This document shows, piece by piece, positions 1-9,800 of a DNA stretch of 64,000 nt. The notes under the pieces were generated by a model. It was given only the letters and a program-made list of their open reading frames with translations. It was not told the origin of the DNA and made no database searches. The stretch covers positions 7,106 to 71,105 of the forward strand of contig CAZGQO010000012.1 in the NCBI GenBank assembly GCA_964527925.1, in the 5' to 3' direction. Position 1 is the first letter of the stretch. The number at the start of each line of letters is the position of its first letter. This DNA comes from Ch128b sp964527925. Lineage in GTDB: Bacteria > Bacteroidota > Ignavibacteria > Ch128b. The translations under genes were made by a program, and so were the position numbers.

Positions 1-1
1 A

Positions 2-700
2 ATTTTTGATTGGAATTCACAAACCGAGACCAGATCTCTCGATATCGGTGCGAGAGGTGAATTTAATTTATTCAATACAATGATCAGGGCGACAACGCTC
101 TTTTCTTTTCTTGAATCAAATCAACTGGGTGAGATAATTGCAAGTCCACAAATTACTGTGAGAGATCGAGTAAAAGGAGAAATTCAGGTTGGTTCTGATT
201 TTTCAACTCGTGAAAAAGATTTTGCAGGAAATACGATCGAGAGATTTTACAGCACTGGAACCATAATCCGTGTAACTCCCTATGTACTTGATGAGAAAGG
301 AAAAAATTATATCCTTCTCGATTTAAGTGTTGAAAGAAGTTCAGCTATCCCGGGTCAAATTTCAACTGAAGTGAAAAGAACTCGAGCTAATACTAATGTT
401 CTCCTTTTAGACGGCGAAGAAACTATAATAGGTGGATTATTCATAAACGAAGAGAAATCAGAACGAGTAGGTATCCCAATCTTAAAAGATTTGCCATGGT
501 GGGTTTTTGGAATTAAATATTTAACAGGAAGAGATGTAATTACAAATTCGAGAAAAGAATTAATAATTGTTTTGAAGGCTAAGTTGAATCCTTCTCTTTA
601 TGAAAGAGTTGCCGAAAAAGAAGAGAAGCTTATTGAGAAGAAATTGAATGATTTCAATAATGAAATTGAAAAAGTTAAGAAGCAAGTAATAAAAAGATGA
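2..700 (+). CDS. Secretin (outer-membrane channel), 5'-truncated by window edge
   Basis: The frame is open from base 2, so the gene starts outside the window; the ATG at 80 is internal. The visible 232 residues are the C-terminal secretin domain of GspD/PilQ-type proteins. They include the VTPYV segment, the VLLLDGEETIIGGL stretch that forms the conserved gate/barrel core, and the GIPILKDLPWWVFG segment typical of the secretin family. A charged, lysine-rich tail follows the domain. Secretins form the multimeric outer-membrane pore through which type IV pili or type II secretion substrates pass. The stop overlaps the next start (ATGA at 697-700), and three membrane-anchored pilin-like proteins follow, so this is the end of a pilus or secretion operon. 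PilQ and GspD cannot be told apart from this fragment. Confidence 0.88.
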   Translation: MFDWNSQTETRSLDIGARGEFNLFNTMIRATTLFSFLESNQLGEIIASPQITVRDRVKGEIQVGSDFSTREKDFAGNTIERFYSTGTIIRVTPYVLDEKGKNYILLDLSVERSSAIPGQISTEVKRTRANTNVLLLDGEETIIGGLFINEEKSERVGIPILKDLPWWVFGIKYLTGRDVITNSRKELIIVLKAKLNPSLYERVAEKEEKLIEKKLNDFNNEIEKVKKQVIKR

Positions 701-1179
701 ACAATAGTCAATTACTTTTAATCTTTGCAGCTTTTATTGTTTTAAGTATAACAATCAATCTTGTTACAAAACAAACGAAAGAATCGACAAACGAAAAATA
801 TTTATCTCGAAATCTAAATCTCGCTGTTTTACAGGCAAAAAATTTATTTGAAGAAATCAGATTAAAAACTTTTGATGAAAAATTAATGTCCATCTCCTAT
901 TTAATTAAAGATAGTTTAACTGCGCCGAATTCACTGGGTAGTGAAAATGAAACACGAGATAACTATGATGATGTGGATGATTACAATAATTTGATAGTTG
1001 AATTCGAGGGCGATGAAGGAAGTATGCTTAAGTTAGTAGTTAAGGTAGAATATGTTCGTGAAGATAATCCTGAACAAGTTAGTTATCTCAGGACATTTTT
1101 GAAGAGGGTTAAAATTTATTGCTTTGATAACTCTCAAAATCAATTATTTGAACTTAAACAAATTTTCTCGGTTTGGTAA
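697..1179 (+). CDS. Membrane-anchored pilin-like hypothetical protein
   Basis: 160 residues with one N-terminal hydrophobic helix (about residues 5-23) and a soluble domain rich in acidic residues. The ATG overlaps the secretin stop (ATGA), implying translational coupling. There is no clear prepilin peptidase site of the G-F-x-x-x-E type, so it is not a canonical pseudopilin, but the topology of short N-terminal helix plus periplasmic domain fits a minor pilin or pilus accessory protein. Function is inferred only from position in the operon. Confidence 0.65.
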   Translation: MNNSQLLLIFAAFIVLSITINLVTKQTKESTNEKYLSRNLNLAVLQAKNLFEEIRLKTFDEKLMSISYLIKDSLTAPNSLGSENETRDNYDDVDDYNNLIVEFEGDEGSMLKLVVKVEYVREDNPEQVSYLRTFLKRVKIYCFDNSQNQLFELKQIFSVW

Positions 1180-1721
1180 TGAATCATCTATTTTATTTTG
1201 TAGTTAGCTGGGTAGTTGGAATTGCAATAATCATGATTATTATGAGGTTAAACTTTTTTGCTCAGGATATTAAGTCTGAGACTCATCAAGAAGAGATTTT
1301 GTTAATGAATTTTATGACCACTCAACAAATTATTGAATACCATTTGAAGAAAGTGGGTTTTAAAGCAAAGGTGAGTCCAGTTTTATTTGCTGATTCGATC
1401 GGAATTGCTTTTCTTTCGGATGAAGATAACGATGGAACTGCTGACACGGTTGAAATAAAAAAGGGAATGTTCAATCAAACGACAAATAATCCAGATGATT
1501 TCAGTTTAATTGTTAAAGTTGATGGTAATAAAAGAGAAATTATACCAGGTTCAGTAACTCGATTTAAATTAGAATATTTTGACATCAATGGAAATCCAGC
1601 AACAGAAAAATTATTCATTAAAAGAATTAAAGTAACGATGAGACTCGAGAGCGATATCAAATTTAATGAACATTATTTGACTCTTGAAAGAGAATTTTAT
1701 GTTGCTCCAAAAAATCTTTGA
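1179..1721 (+). CDS. Pseudopilin-like protein (PilW/GspJ-like)
   Basis: 180 residues: an N-terminal membrane helix (about 3-24) and a beta-rich soluble domain with a DEDNDGTADTVE acidic segment that could bind calcium. I chose the ATG at 1179, which overlaps the previous stop as TAATG; a TTG two codons upstream is the alternative. Size, topology and place among a secretin and other helix-anchored proteins suggest a minor pseudopilin of the PilW/GspJ kind. No conserved prepilin cleavage motif is visible, so the family assignment is tentative. Confidence 0.6.
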   Translation: MNHLFYFVVSWVVGIAIIMIIMRLNFFAQDIKSETHQEEILLMNFMTTQQIIEYHLKKVGFKAKVSPVLFADSIGIAFLSDEDNDGTADTVEIKKGMFNQTTNNPDDFSLIVKVDGNKREIIPGSVTRFKLEYFDINGNPATEKLFIKRIKVTMRLESDIKFNEHYLTLEREFYVAPKNL

Positions 1722-1733
1722 TAGGAGGATTTT

Positions 1734-2744
1734 ATGGGCAATAAGGTTTTAATAATTACTTTCTCAACTTTCTTTCTTCTATCAACGTTGCTTTTATCTT
1801 TATGGAAAAGCACCACCAATATCGAAAATTTAAATGTTGATATGTATAATGCAACTCAAGCGCAATTGATTAGTAATTCGGCAATTCAATTAACTCTTAA
1901 CAAATTACGATTCAATAAAAATCTTCGTGGAAATTTTGAGAATATTCCTTTACACGGTGGAACTTATAATGTCTCAATTATTGGGATTGATTCAGTATTA
2001 ATTAAAGTTACATCAACATATATGAATCAAAAATCACAATTAGAAGTCTATGCGTATTGGGATAATATTATAATTCCATCGATAAGTTCTGGATTAGGAA
2101 TTTCCACTTCGAACTTAGATTTGAAATTAAAGGGAAATATTCAAATCAGTGGAATTGATAAAAATCCTGATGGAACCCTAGGAACAGCACCATCAGTTTA
2201 TGGAATTTCAGTTGAAGATGTAAATGATAGTATCCGCGTTGTTGAGGAAATTCCAAATAATGTGAAACCAAATGTTATTGGTGTAGGAACAGCTCCAAGC
2301 GTTGGTGTATCGAACCTACAAAATGACTATAATGAAACAATCAATATGTTTATACAATCTGCTGATATAATTCTTAACTCAGGGACATACTCATCAGGTA
2401 CAGTACTCGGTACACCTGAAAATCCTAAGATTACATATATAGTGGGCGATGCAAATTTTGCAGGAAACACTTCAGGAGCAGGTATCTTGATTGTTTACGG
2501 GAATATGAATTGTTCAGGCAATTTTCATTATCAGGGACTTGTAATTGTATATGGAAATACATCAATTTCTGCAACTGCAACAGGAAATTCAGCAATTTAT
2601 GGATCAATGCTAGTTTTTGGACCAAGTGTTAAAGTAACTGCTACAGGGTCTGCTATAATTAATTACAGTAAAAAAGCTCTTGATAATATTCAGCAAAAAT
2701 TAAAATCATCTAAATTTTTGGTTTCGAACTGGAAGGATTGGTAA
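1734..2744 (+). CDS. Pilus-assembly-like protein with beta-helix-like C-terminal domain
   Basis: 336 residues preceded by a strong AGGAGG ribosome binding site 5 bases from ATG. An N-terminal membrane helix (about 4-24) is followed by a PilX-like segment (about 25-110). A long C-terminal part (about 210-320) is rich in Gly, Asn and Ser, with repeating short strands such as AGILIVYGNMNCSG and GLVIVYGNTSISA that look like turns of a beta-helix. Last gene of the pilus/secretion operon; no recognisable gene follows for about 240 bases. It probably is a large minor pilin or assembly factor; exact role unknown. Confidence 0.6.
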   Translation: MGNKVLIITFSTFFLLSTLLLSLWKSTTNIENLNVDMYNATQAQLISNSAIQLTLNKLRFNKNLRGNFENIPLHGGTYNVSIIGIDSVLIKVTSTYMNQKSQLEVYAYWDNIIIPSISSGLGISTSNLDLKLKGNIQISGIDKNPDGTLGTAPSVYGISVEDVNDSIRVVEEIPNNVKPNVIGVGTAPSVGVSNLQNDYNETINMFIQSADIILNSGTYSSGTVLGTPENPKITYIVGDANFAGNTSGAGILIVYGNMNCSGNFHYQGLVIVYGNTSISATATGNSAIYGSMLVFGPSVKVTATGSAIINYSKKALDNIQQKLKSSKFLVSNWKDW

Positions 2745-2988
2745 AAGAAAGCTGGATTAATTTATTATTGTTCCAGCAGGAGAATCATAAAACTTCACAA
2801 TTTTATCCAAGCAGAGGTTTCGTAATTAAACCTAATTTCTTCCCAATAATTTCAAAAGTAAAGGTAACTTATAATCAAAAACCTAAAAAATATTTTGTTT
2901 TGGGTGTAATTGATAAATTGAGTTTCTTGAATCGATGAGTTAATTTGCAATGTAAAGAATTGAAAAAGACCTATCATCTAATAGAGTT

Positions 2989-4515
2989 ATGGAAATCAAA
3001 ATTAGTGACCAAATTTTAGTTACAGCAGATTTAGCAAATCAAAAGAATCAAACTTTTCATATACCGTGTAATTTTTTTGATATCCTTCCGGATATGAGTT
3101 TCGTGCTTGATTCACAGATGAAGATGCTTCATTGCAACAAGACTGCTTCAGATTTTTTTAATACTCCCAAAGGGGAATTTACTAATAAAAATTTCCTTAC
3201 ATTAGTCTCTGAAGACCATAGATCAGAGTTTGAAAATCAATTTAAAAAAGCTATCAATGACGGTTCAAATCAACAATTCGAATCACTTTTTGTTTGTGGA
3301 GAACATAAAAAGTATGTTTATGTAATATTATCGCCATTCTTTAAATCCTCAAAGAAAAAACAACATAGTAATGAAAATAATAGAGTTTGTTTCGTTTTTG
3401 CCCGCGATATTTCATTACAAAAAGAAAAAGAACTTGACCTTGTTAGATTCGCAAATGTTGCGGAATACACTGTAAATCCACTTGAAATTACTGATGTTGA
3501 AGGTAAAATTATTTATGTGAACCCTGCATTCGAAAGATCCAGTGGTTATACAAAAGAAGAATTGATCGGTAAGAACCCAAACATTTTTAGTTCACACAAA
3601 CATTCAAAAGAATTCTGGAAAAATATGTGGGATACAATCAAGCAGGGTAAAGCATGGATGGGTGAAGTAATTAACAGAAAGAAGAATGGACAGCTATTTT
3701 ATACCGATCTTTTGGTTTCACCTATTATTGATAACAATGGAAAGTTAATTGGATATTTTGGAATTCATCGCGATAAAACTGAGCAGAAAAAACTTGAACA
3801 GCAATTGATTCACGCGCAGAAAATGGAGAGTATGGGACTTTTAGCAGCGGGACTTGCACATGAGGTTGGAAATCCACTTGCTTCAATCTCATCTCTTGTG
3901 CAGGTAATACAGAGAATTAATAAAGATGAATTCACAAACCAAAAACTTGAATTAATTAAAAATCAAATACACAGAATTTCTAAAATCATTCGTGACCTTG
4001 TTAATTTTTCAAGACAATCAACTTACGAGCTGCAAACCACTGATATTAATAAGGTTTTGAAGTCAGCAATTGAAATTGTGAGAGTAAGTAAAAAAGCTAA
4101 AGGTATTTCATTTATCGAAGAATATGATGAATCAATTCCTGCTCTTTATCTTGTGCCTGACCAGCTACAACAGGTATTTATAAACATTCTTATCAATGCA
4201 ATTGATGCTTTGTGTCTTGATCAGGATCGCATGATTTATTTCAATCCAGATCCAAAAATTATTTCAAAAACCTATAAGGATAAAGAAAAAGTTTATATCG
4301 CAATCTCAGATAATGGCATTGGAATTTCTGAATCGGCAAAAATTAAAATCTTCGATCCGTTTTATACAACTAAGAAAGTCGGAGAAGGCACTGGGTTGGG
4401 TTTGTGGGTGAGCTATAACATCATTAAAAGTTTCAAAGGTGAGATTCAGGTTTCCAGTGTTGAGGGGGAAGGTTCAACCTTCACAATAGTTTTACCAATT
4501 AACGTAGATGAATAA
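2989..4515 (+). CDS. PAS-domain sensor histidine kinase (NtrB-like)
   Basis: 508 residues, no membrane segment, so cytoplasmic. Two PAS domains are visible (about 28-145 and 155-265; the second has the YVNPAFERSSGY and FGIHRDKT motifs). A HisKA dimerisation domain follows with the phosphorylated histidine in GLAHEVGNPLAS (about His291). The ATPase domain has N box (NILINAIDAL), G1 (DNGIGI), F box (FDPFYTTK) and G2 (GTGLGL). HEVGNPL is characteristic of NtrB-type kinases that phosphorylate sigma-54 activators, and exactly such a regulator lies 15 bases downstream. The signal is unknown; two PAS domains suggest redox or small-ligand sensing. Confidence 0.93.
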   Translation: MEIKISDQILVTADLANQKNQTFHIPCNFFDILPDMSFVLDSQMKMLHCNKTASDFFNTPKGEFTNKNFLTLVSEDHRSEFENQFKKAINDGSNQQFESLFVCGEHKKYVYVILSPFFKSSKKKQHSNENNRVCFVFARDISLQKEKELDLVRFANVAEYTVNPLEITDVEGKIIYVNPAFERSSGYTKEELIGKNPNIFSSHKHSKEFWKNMWDTIKQGKAWMGEVINRKKNGQLFYTDLLVSPIIDNNGKLIGYFGIHRDKTEQKKLEQQLIHAQKMESMGLLAAGLAHEVGNPLASISSLVQVIQRINKDEFTNQKLELIKNQIHRISKIIRDLVNFSRQSTYELQTTDINKVLKSAIEIVRVSKKAKGISFIEEYDESIPALYLVPDQLQQVFINILINAIDALCLDQDRMIYFNPDPKIISKTYKDKEKVYIAISDNGIGISESAKIKIFDPFYTTKKVGEGTGLGLWVSYNIIKSFKGEIQVSSVEGEGSTFTIVLPINVDE

Positions 4516-4530
4516 AATTGAAATAAACTT

Positions 4531-5886
4531 ATGGCAACAAAAATTTTAATTGTCGATGATGAAGAAATCTTAAGAGAAAACATTGCCATAATTCTCAGGC
4601 AGGAAGGCTATGAAGTGGATGAAGCTTGCAACGGTATGGAAGCTTATGAGATGTATCTAAATAATAAATACGATATTCTGATATCTGACATCGAAATGCC
4701 CAAGATGAAAGGGATTGAGCTTCTTGAAAAAATTTCGAAAGTTGATCCAAAGGTTATTTCAATTTTTATCACTGCTTATGGTTCTCTGGAAACAGCTATT
4801 GCTGCTTTGCGATTGGGTGCAAGTGATTACATCTTAAAACCAATTGATTTTGATGAACTTATTCTGAAAGTAAAAAGGTTAATAGAGTATAAAAAGTTAA
4901 TTATAGAAAATCAGCTTTATCGCCGCGAACTACAAAAGCAATATTCATTCGATAAGATTATTGGAAAAAGTCCTACAATGCAAAAAGTTTTTGAAATGAT
5001 TAAATCAGTCTCAGAAACTAACAGCAGTGTTTTGATTACTGGTAACAGCGGAACTGGAAAAGAACTTGTAAGCAGAGCGATTCATTACAATGGTGCAAGA
5101 AAAGATAAACCATTTATTGTTGTTAACTGTGGTGCAATCCCAGAAACATTAATTGAGAGTGAACTTTTTGGACATAAAAAAGGATCGTTTACTGGTGCAA
5201 TTAGAGATAAAGAAGGATACTTCCAGGCGGCAGATGGTGGAACACTTTTTCTTGACGAAATAAGTGAAATGCCTTTGCAATCACAGGTTCGTCTTCTGAG
5301 AGCAATCGAACAAAAAGAAATAATTCCAGTTGGTTCTTCAACGCCGATTCCAGTTGATGTGAGAATTATTTCTGCTACAAATAAAGATCTGGCAAAGGAA
5401 GTTGAAGAGGGACGATTCAGACAGGATCTTTACTATCGATTGAATGTTGTAGAAATTCATTTGCCTTCATTAAAAGATAGGGTAGAAGATATTCCTCTCT
5501 TAGTGGAGTACTTTGTTGATAAATATCGAAAAGAAATGAACAAAAACATCAAAGGCGTTGATAGTGCTGCAATGAAAGCTTTAATGAATTATACATGGAA
5601 AGGTGAAGTGCGTGAATTGGAAAATGTAATTGAAAGAACTGTCATCTTTTGTAAAGATGAGTTTATCACTCTAAATGAATTACCTGAGTACATTACAAAA
5701 ACGAGTGTTATAGAACGTTCCGATGGATTTAAATCGCTCCAAACTGCAATAAATGAATTTGAAAAAGAATACATTCAAAAGGCTCTTGTTCAAAATGATT
5801 ATGACAAAGAAAAAACTGCTCGAATGCTCGGAATCAGTACCGCAACTCTTTATCGAAGAATAAAAGATCTGAATATCCTCTCCTGA
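4531..5886 (+). CDS. NtrC-family sigma-54-dependent response regulator
   Basis: 451 residues with the standard three-domain layout. The receiver (1-120) has phospho-acceptor Asp53 and the conserved Lys in LKP near residue 103. The AAA+ domain (about 140-370) has Walker A GNSGTGKE (171-178), GSFTGA at 218-223 (the sigma-54 contact loop, Ala to Ser in second position) and Walker B GGTLFLDE (236-243). The C-terminal Fis-type helix-turn-helix (about 415-450) contains KTARMLGISTATLYRRI. It activates RNA polymerase-sigma-54 and is partnered with the kinase just upstream. Targets are unknown, but GG-N10-GA elements resembling sigma-54 sites lie upstream of the next two genes. Confidence 0.95.
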   Translation: MATKILIVDDEEILRENIAIILRQEGYEVDEACNGMEAYEMYLNNKYDILISDIEMPKMKGIELLEKISKVDPKVISIFITAYGSLETAIAALRLGASDYILKPIDFDELILKVKRLIEYKKLIIENQLYRRELQKQYSFDKIIGKSPTMQKVFEMIKSVSETNSSVLITGNSGTGKELVSRAIHYNGARKDKPFIVVNCGAIPETLIESELFGHKKGSFTGAIRDKEGYFQAADGGTLFLDEISEMPLQSQVRLLRAIEQKEIIPVGSSTPIPVDVRIISATNKDLAKEVEEGRFRQDLYYRLNVVEIHLPSLKDRVEDIPLLVEYFVDKYRKEMNKNIKGVDSAAMKALMNYTWKGEVRELENVIERTVIFCKDEFITLNELPEYITKTSVIERSDGFKSLQTAINEFEKEYIQKALVQNDYDKEKTARMLGISTATLYRRIKDLNILS

Positions 5887-6083
5887 TTTCACTAATGAAA
5901 TAAGAATCTTTAATATTTTTCATATCTGAGAAGATTAAATTCATCAAGCACGAGAACTCACTAATAATCTTTCACAAAATTTGAATTATTCATTGATTTT
6001 ACAATAAATCTAAGCATTTCTTAGTTTCTCTCTCCCTTCAATTTAATTGTTTTATGGCATAATCATTGAAAAGCATTTTTAAA

Positions 6084-6503
6084 ATGGATCAAATAGTAAA
6101 TAATAATCAAAGAAATTCGACATTGTTATACAAGAGACTTCAAACCCTACGATTGTTATTGTTTTCAGAGGATTTTGACTTTGCCCAGAGTTTTAGTCTG
6201 TATTTTCAAAAGAATTATCCAAAAATAATTACAGTAAATGATCGAGAAATATTCATCCAGATAATTGAGATAGTTAAACCACAAATTATAGTTATTGACT
6301 CTCTTTTAAATGATCAACTTTTAAGTCTGATTAAGACAATCCGTGAATTGACTTCAGAAAGTAAAATATTCGTTTTGACTACACTCGAACTTGACAAACA
6401 ATCAATCATCAATGAGTTGAAAGAATTTGTGACTAAAATATATTTTCAGCCAATCGACCTGACTGATATTTATCAGTTGTTGAATTTCTATACAGCTGAT
6501 TAG
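6084..6503 (+). CDS. Atypical response-regulator receiver protein
   Basis: 139 residues. The fold order matches a stand-alone CheY-like receiver: acidic pair Glu29-Asp30 after the first strand, candidate phospho-acceptor Asp72 after the hydrophobic IIVI strand, and Thr at the end of the fourth strand (VLTT). The normally invariant Lys of the fifth strand motif KP is Gln (FQP, about residue 122), so phosphorylation-dependent switching may be altered or lost. I took ATG 6084; a TTG at 6066 is the only upstream option. It follows the kinase/NtrC pair and may act as an adaptor or phosphate sink for it; this is inference. Confidence 0.6.
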   Translation: MDQIVNNNQRNSTLLYKRLQTLRLLLFSEDFDFAQSFSLYFQKNYPKIITVNDREIFIQIIEIVKPQIIVIDSLLNDQLLSLIKTIRELTSESKIFVLTTLELDKQSIINELKEFVTKIYFQPIDLTDIYQLLNFYTAD

Positions 6504-6806
6504 TGCCCGCTAATTGATATGAAATGAATGTTCAAAGGGAATATTTATTTTCTACACAATCCAAATTTTTCAGATTTAAAAATCTTTTTCTCAAAAATGA
6601 AATTATTTTGTATACTTTTTTAATTTTCAATAGGATACTTTACAATTATTAATTAGTTTTATGTTTTTCATTTTAATTTACAGGCACAATTATTGAAATA
6701 GTTCTACGATTCATTTTTAAAATTTTTTTTTATTATTTTCATTGAAATTTAAGAGAGTTAACTATTTGTAGGTCAAAAATTTTTATTAAATAAAAGGAAG
6801 GGTAAA
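6504..6806. other. Intergenic region upstream of nifJ
   Basis: Very AT-rich 303-base gap with no ORF or RNA gene recognised. It contains AGGCAC-N5-TTGAA at 6682-6697, which resembles a sigma-54 -24/-12 element except for GA instead of GC at -12. A good ribosome binding site (AAAGGAAGGG) precedes the nifJ ATG. The main promoter of nifJ is presumably here. Confidence 0.5.
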
Positions 6807-9800
6807 ATGGAAAGAAGAAAAGTTACAATAGATGGAAATGAAGCTGCTGCATATATAGCATATCACACCAACGAAGTAATTGCAATTTATCCGATAACTC
6901 CTTCATCACCAATGGGTGAATGGTGTGATGCATGGGCAGCTGAGGGAAGGAAAAATATTTTTGGGGATGTTCCAATTGTAAGCCAATTACAAAGTGAAGG
7001 TGGTGCATCAGGTAGTGTTCATGGGGCTTTGCAGAGTGGTGCACTCACAACTACATTTACGGCATCACAGGGCTTACTCCTGATGATTCCGAATATGTTT
7101 AAGATTGCAGGCGAATTAACTTCAACCGTTTTTCATGTTTCAGCAAGGTCAATCGCTGCTCAAGCACTTTCAATCTTTGGCGATCATTCAGATGTAATGG
7201 CAACTCGTTCAACAGGTTTTGCTTTGCTTGCTTCAAATTCTGTTCAAGAAGTTATGGATTTTGCTCTGATTGCACAGGCGGCAACACTTGAAGCTCGAGT
7301 TCCTTTTATTCATTTCTTTGATGGATTTAGAACCTCCCATGAAGTTATGAAAGTTGAAGAGCTGACCATTGAAGATATGAGATATATGATTGATGATGAT
7401 CTTGTAATCGCTCATCGAATGCGTGCATTGAATCCAGAACGACCCTTCATTCGTGGAACTGCTCAAAACCCTGATGTATATTTCCAGGGAAGAGAAACTG
7501 TCAATCCTTTTTATTTGAAATGTCCTGAGATTGTTCAGAAACAAATGGATAAGTTTGCTAAGTTGACAGGGAGACAATATCATTTGTTTGATTATTTTGG
7601 TGCACCTGATGCGGAAAGAGTTATTATCTTGATGGGTTCTGGTGCTCAAACAGTGGAGGAAACTGTTGAATACTTGATGGATAAAGGTGAAAAAGTTGGT
7701 GTTTTAAAAGTTCGTTTGTATCGCCCATTTTCAGTAAATCATTTCGTGAATTCATTACCGAAAACAGTTAAATCAATTGCTGTTCTGGATAGAACTAAAG
7801 AACCTGGTTCTGCTGGCGAACCACTTTACCTTGATGTTGTTAATGCACTTACTGAAAAGTTTAATGCTGATGAATTGTCCTTTAGATTACCTAAAGTAAT
7901 CGGCGGAAGATATGGATTATCTTCGAAAGAATTTACACCATCGATGGTCATTTCGATATTTAATGAGTTAAGTAAACATAAACCAAAAAATCATTTCACA
8001 ATTGGAATTATCGACGATGTGACAAATACAAGTCTGGAATTCGATCCTTCTTTTAATATCGAACCAAAAGAAACAATTCGCTGTAAATTCTATGGACTTG
8101 GTGCTGATGGAACAGTTGGTGCAAATAAAAATTCAATTAAAATTATTGGTGAAGAAACTGATTATTCTGCTCAAGGTTACTTTGTTTATGATTCAAAAAA
8201 ATCAGGTTCAACAACAGTTTCTCACTTAAGATTTGGACCGAAACTAATTAAATCTGAGTACTTAATTACATCAGCCAATTTCATCGCCTGTCATCAACAG
8301 ATTTTCCTTGAAAAGTTTGACATGCTGGAAGATGCTGTTGAGGGCGCAACTTTTCTCTTGAACACTCAGGTTCCACCTGATCAGGTGTGGGATTCTTTGC
8401 CAGAAAAAGTTCAGCGTGATTTGATTAATAAAAAGATGAAATTTTATGTAATCGATGCCTACAAAGTTGCCCGTGAAACTGGAATGGGTGTAAGAATTAA
8501 TACAATTATGCAAACCTGTTTCTTTGCAATTTCCAACATCTTTCCAAAAGATCAAGCAATTAAATTAATTAAGGACGCAATCAAGAAAACTTATGGCGCA
8601 AAAGGTGATAAAGTTGTTCAGATGAATTTTGACGCTGTTGATAAAACATTAGATAATTTATTTGAAGTACCCGTTCCTGATAAAATCACAAGTAATAAAA
8701 AATTACAACCACCAGTGACGGACGATGCCCCTGAATTTGTTAAAGATGTTTTGGGTAAAATAATTGCTGGTAAAGGTGATTACATTCCCGTTAGTAAAAT
8801 GCCAGTTGATGGGACATTTCCATCAGGGACAGCTAAATATGAAAAGAGAAATATCGCTCTTGAAGTACCTGTCTGGGATCCTGAAGTTTGTATCCAATGT
8901 AACAAGTGCGTTATAGTTTGTCCTCATGCAACAATTCGTGCAAAAGTTTACGAAGAAAAATATCTCGTTGATGCACCTCCAACATTCAAATACACCAAAT
9001 TTAAATCAAAAGAATATGGTGAGAATTTACTCTATTCATTGCAGGTAGCTGTTGAAGATTGTACTGGTTGTGGAATTTGTGTTGATGTATGTCCTGCAAA
9101 GAATAAGAAGGAGACAAGACTCAAAGCAATTAATATGCAGCCTCAGTTACCGCTTAGAGAACAGGAACGAGTTAATTGGGAATATTTCCTGAAACTGCCA
9201 GAACTTGATAGAAAATTAGTTAAAGTAGAAAATGTTAAAGATTCTCAGTTCCTCGAACCGTTATTTGAATTTTCAGGAGCTTGTGCAGGATGTGGTGAAA
9301 CACAATATGTAAAATTAGTTACTCAACTATTTGGTGATAGAGCTCTAATTGCTAATGCAACTGGTTGCTCTTCGATTTATGGTGGAAACTTACCAACAAC
9401 TCCATGGACATTTAATAAAGAGGGAAGAGGTCCAGCCTGGTCAAATTCATTATTTGAAGATAATGCTGAATTTGGCTTTGGATTTAGACTGGCAATTGAT
9501 AAGCATAATCAATTCGCAAAAATTCTTTTAGAGAAAATGGCTTCACAAATTGGTGAAAAACTTGTTGATGAAATTTTAAATGCTAAACAAAAAGATGAAG
9601 CTGGAATTTATGAACAAAGATTAAGAGTTGAAGAACTCAAGAGAAGATTAGCAGAAACTAAAGATGTTGATCCTGTTGATGTTAAACATTTGCTGACTGT
9701 TGCTGATTATCTTGTTAAGAAATCTGTCTGGATAATTGGTGGTGATGGCTGGGCTTATGATATTGGTTATGGTGGATTAGACCATGTTTTAGCCTCTGGA

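Noticed and set aside
2738..2938. 66-codon frame from TTG after the pilin-like operon
   Set aside because: It overlaps the previous gene, has no properly spaced ribosome binding site, and its composition resembles no domain; likely chance.
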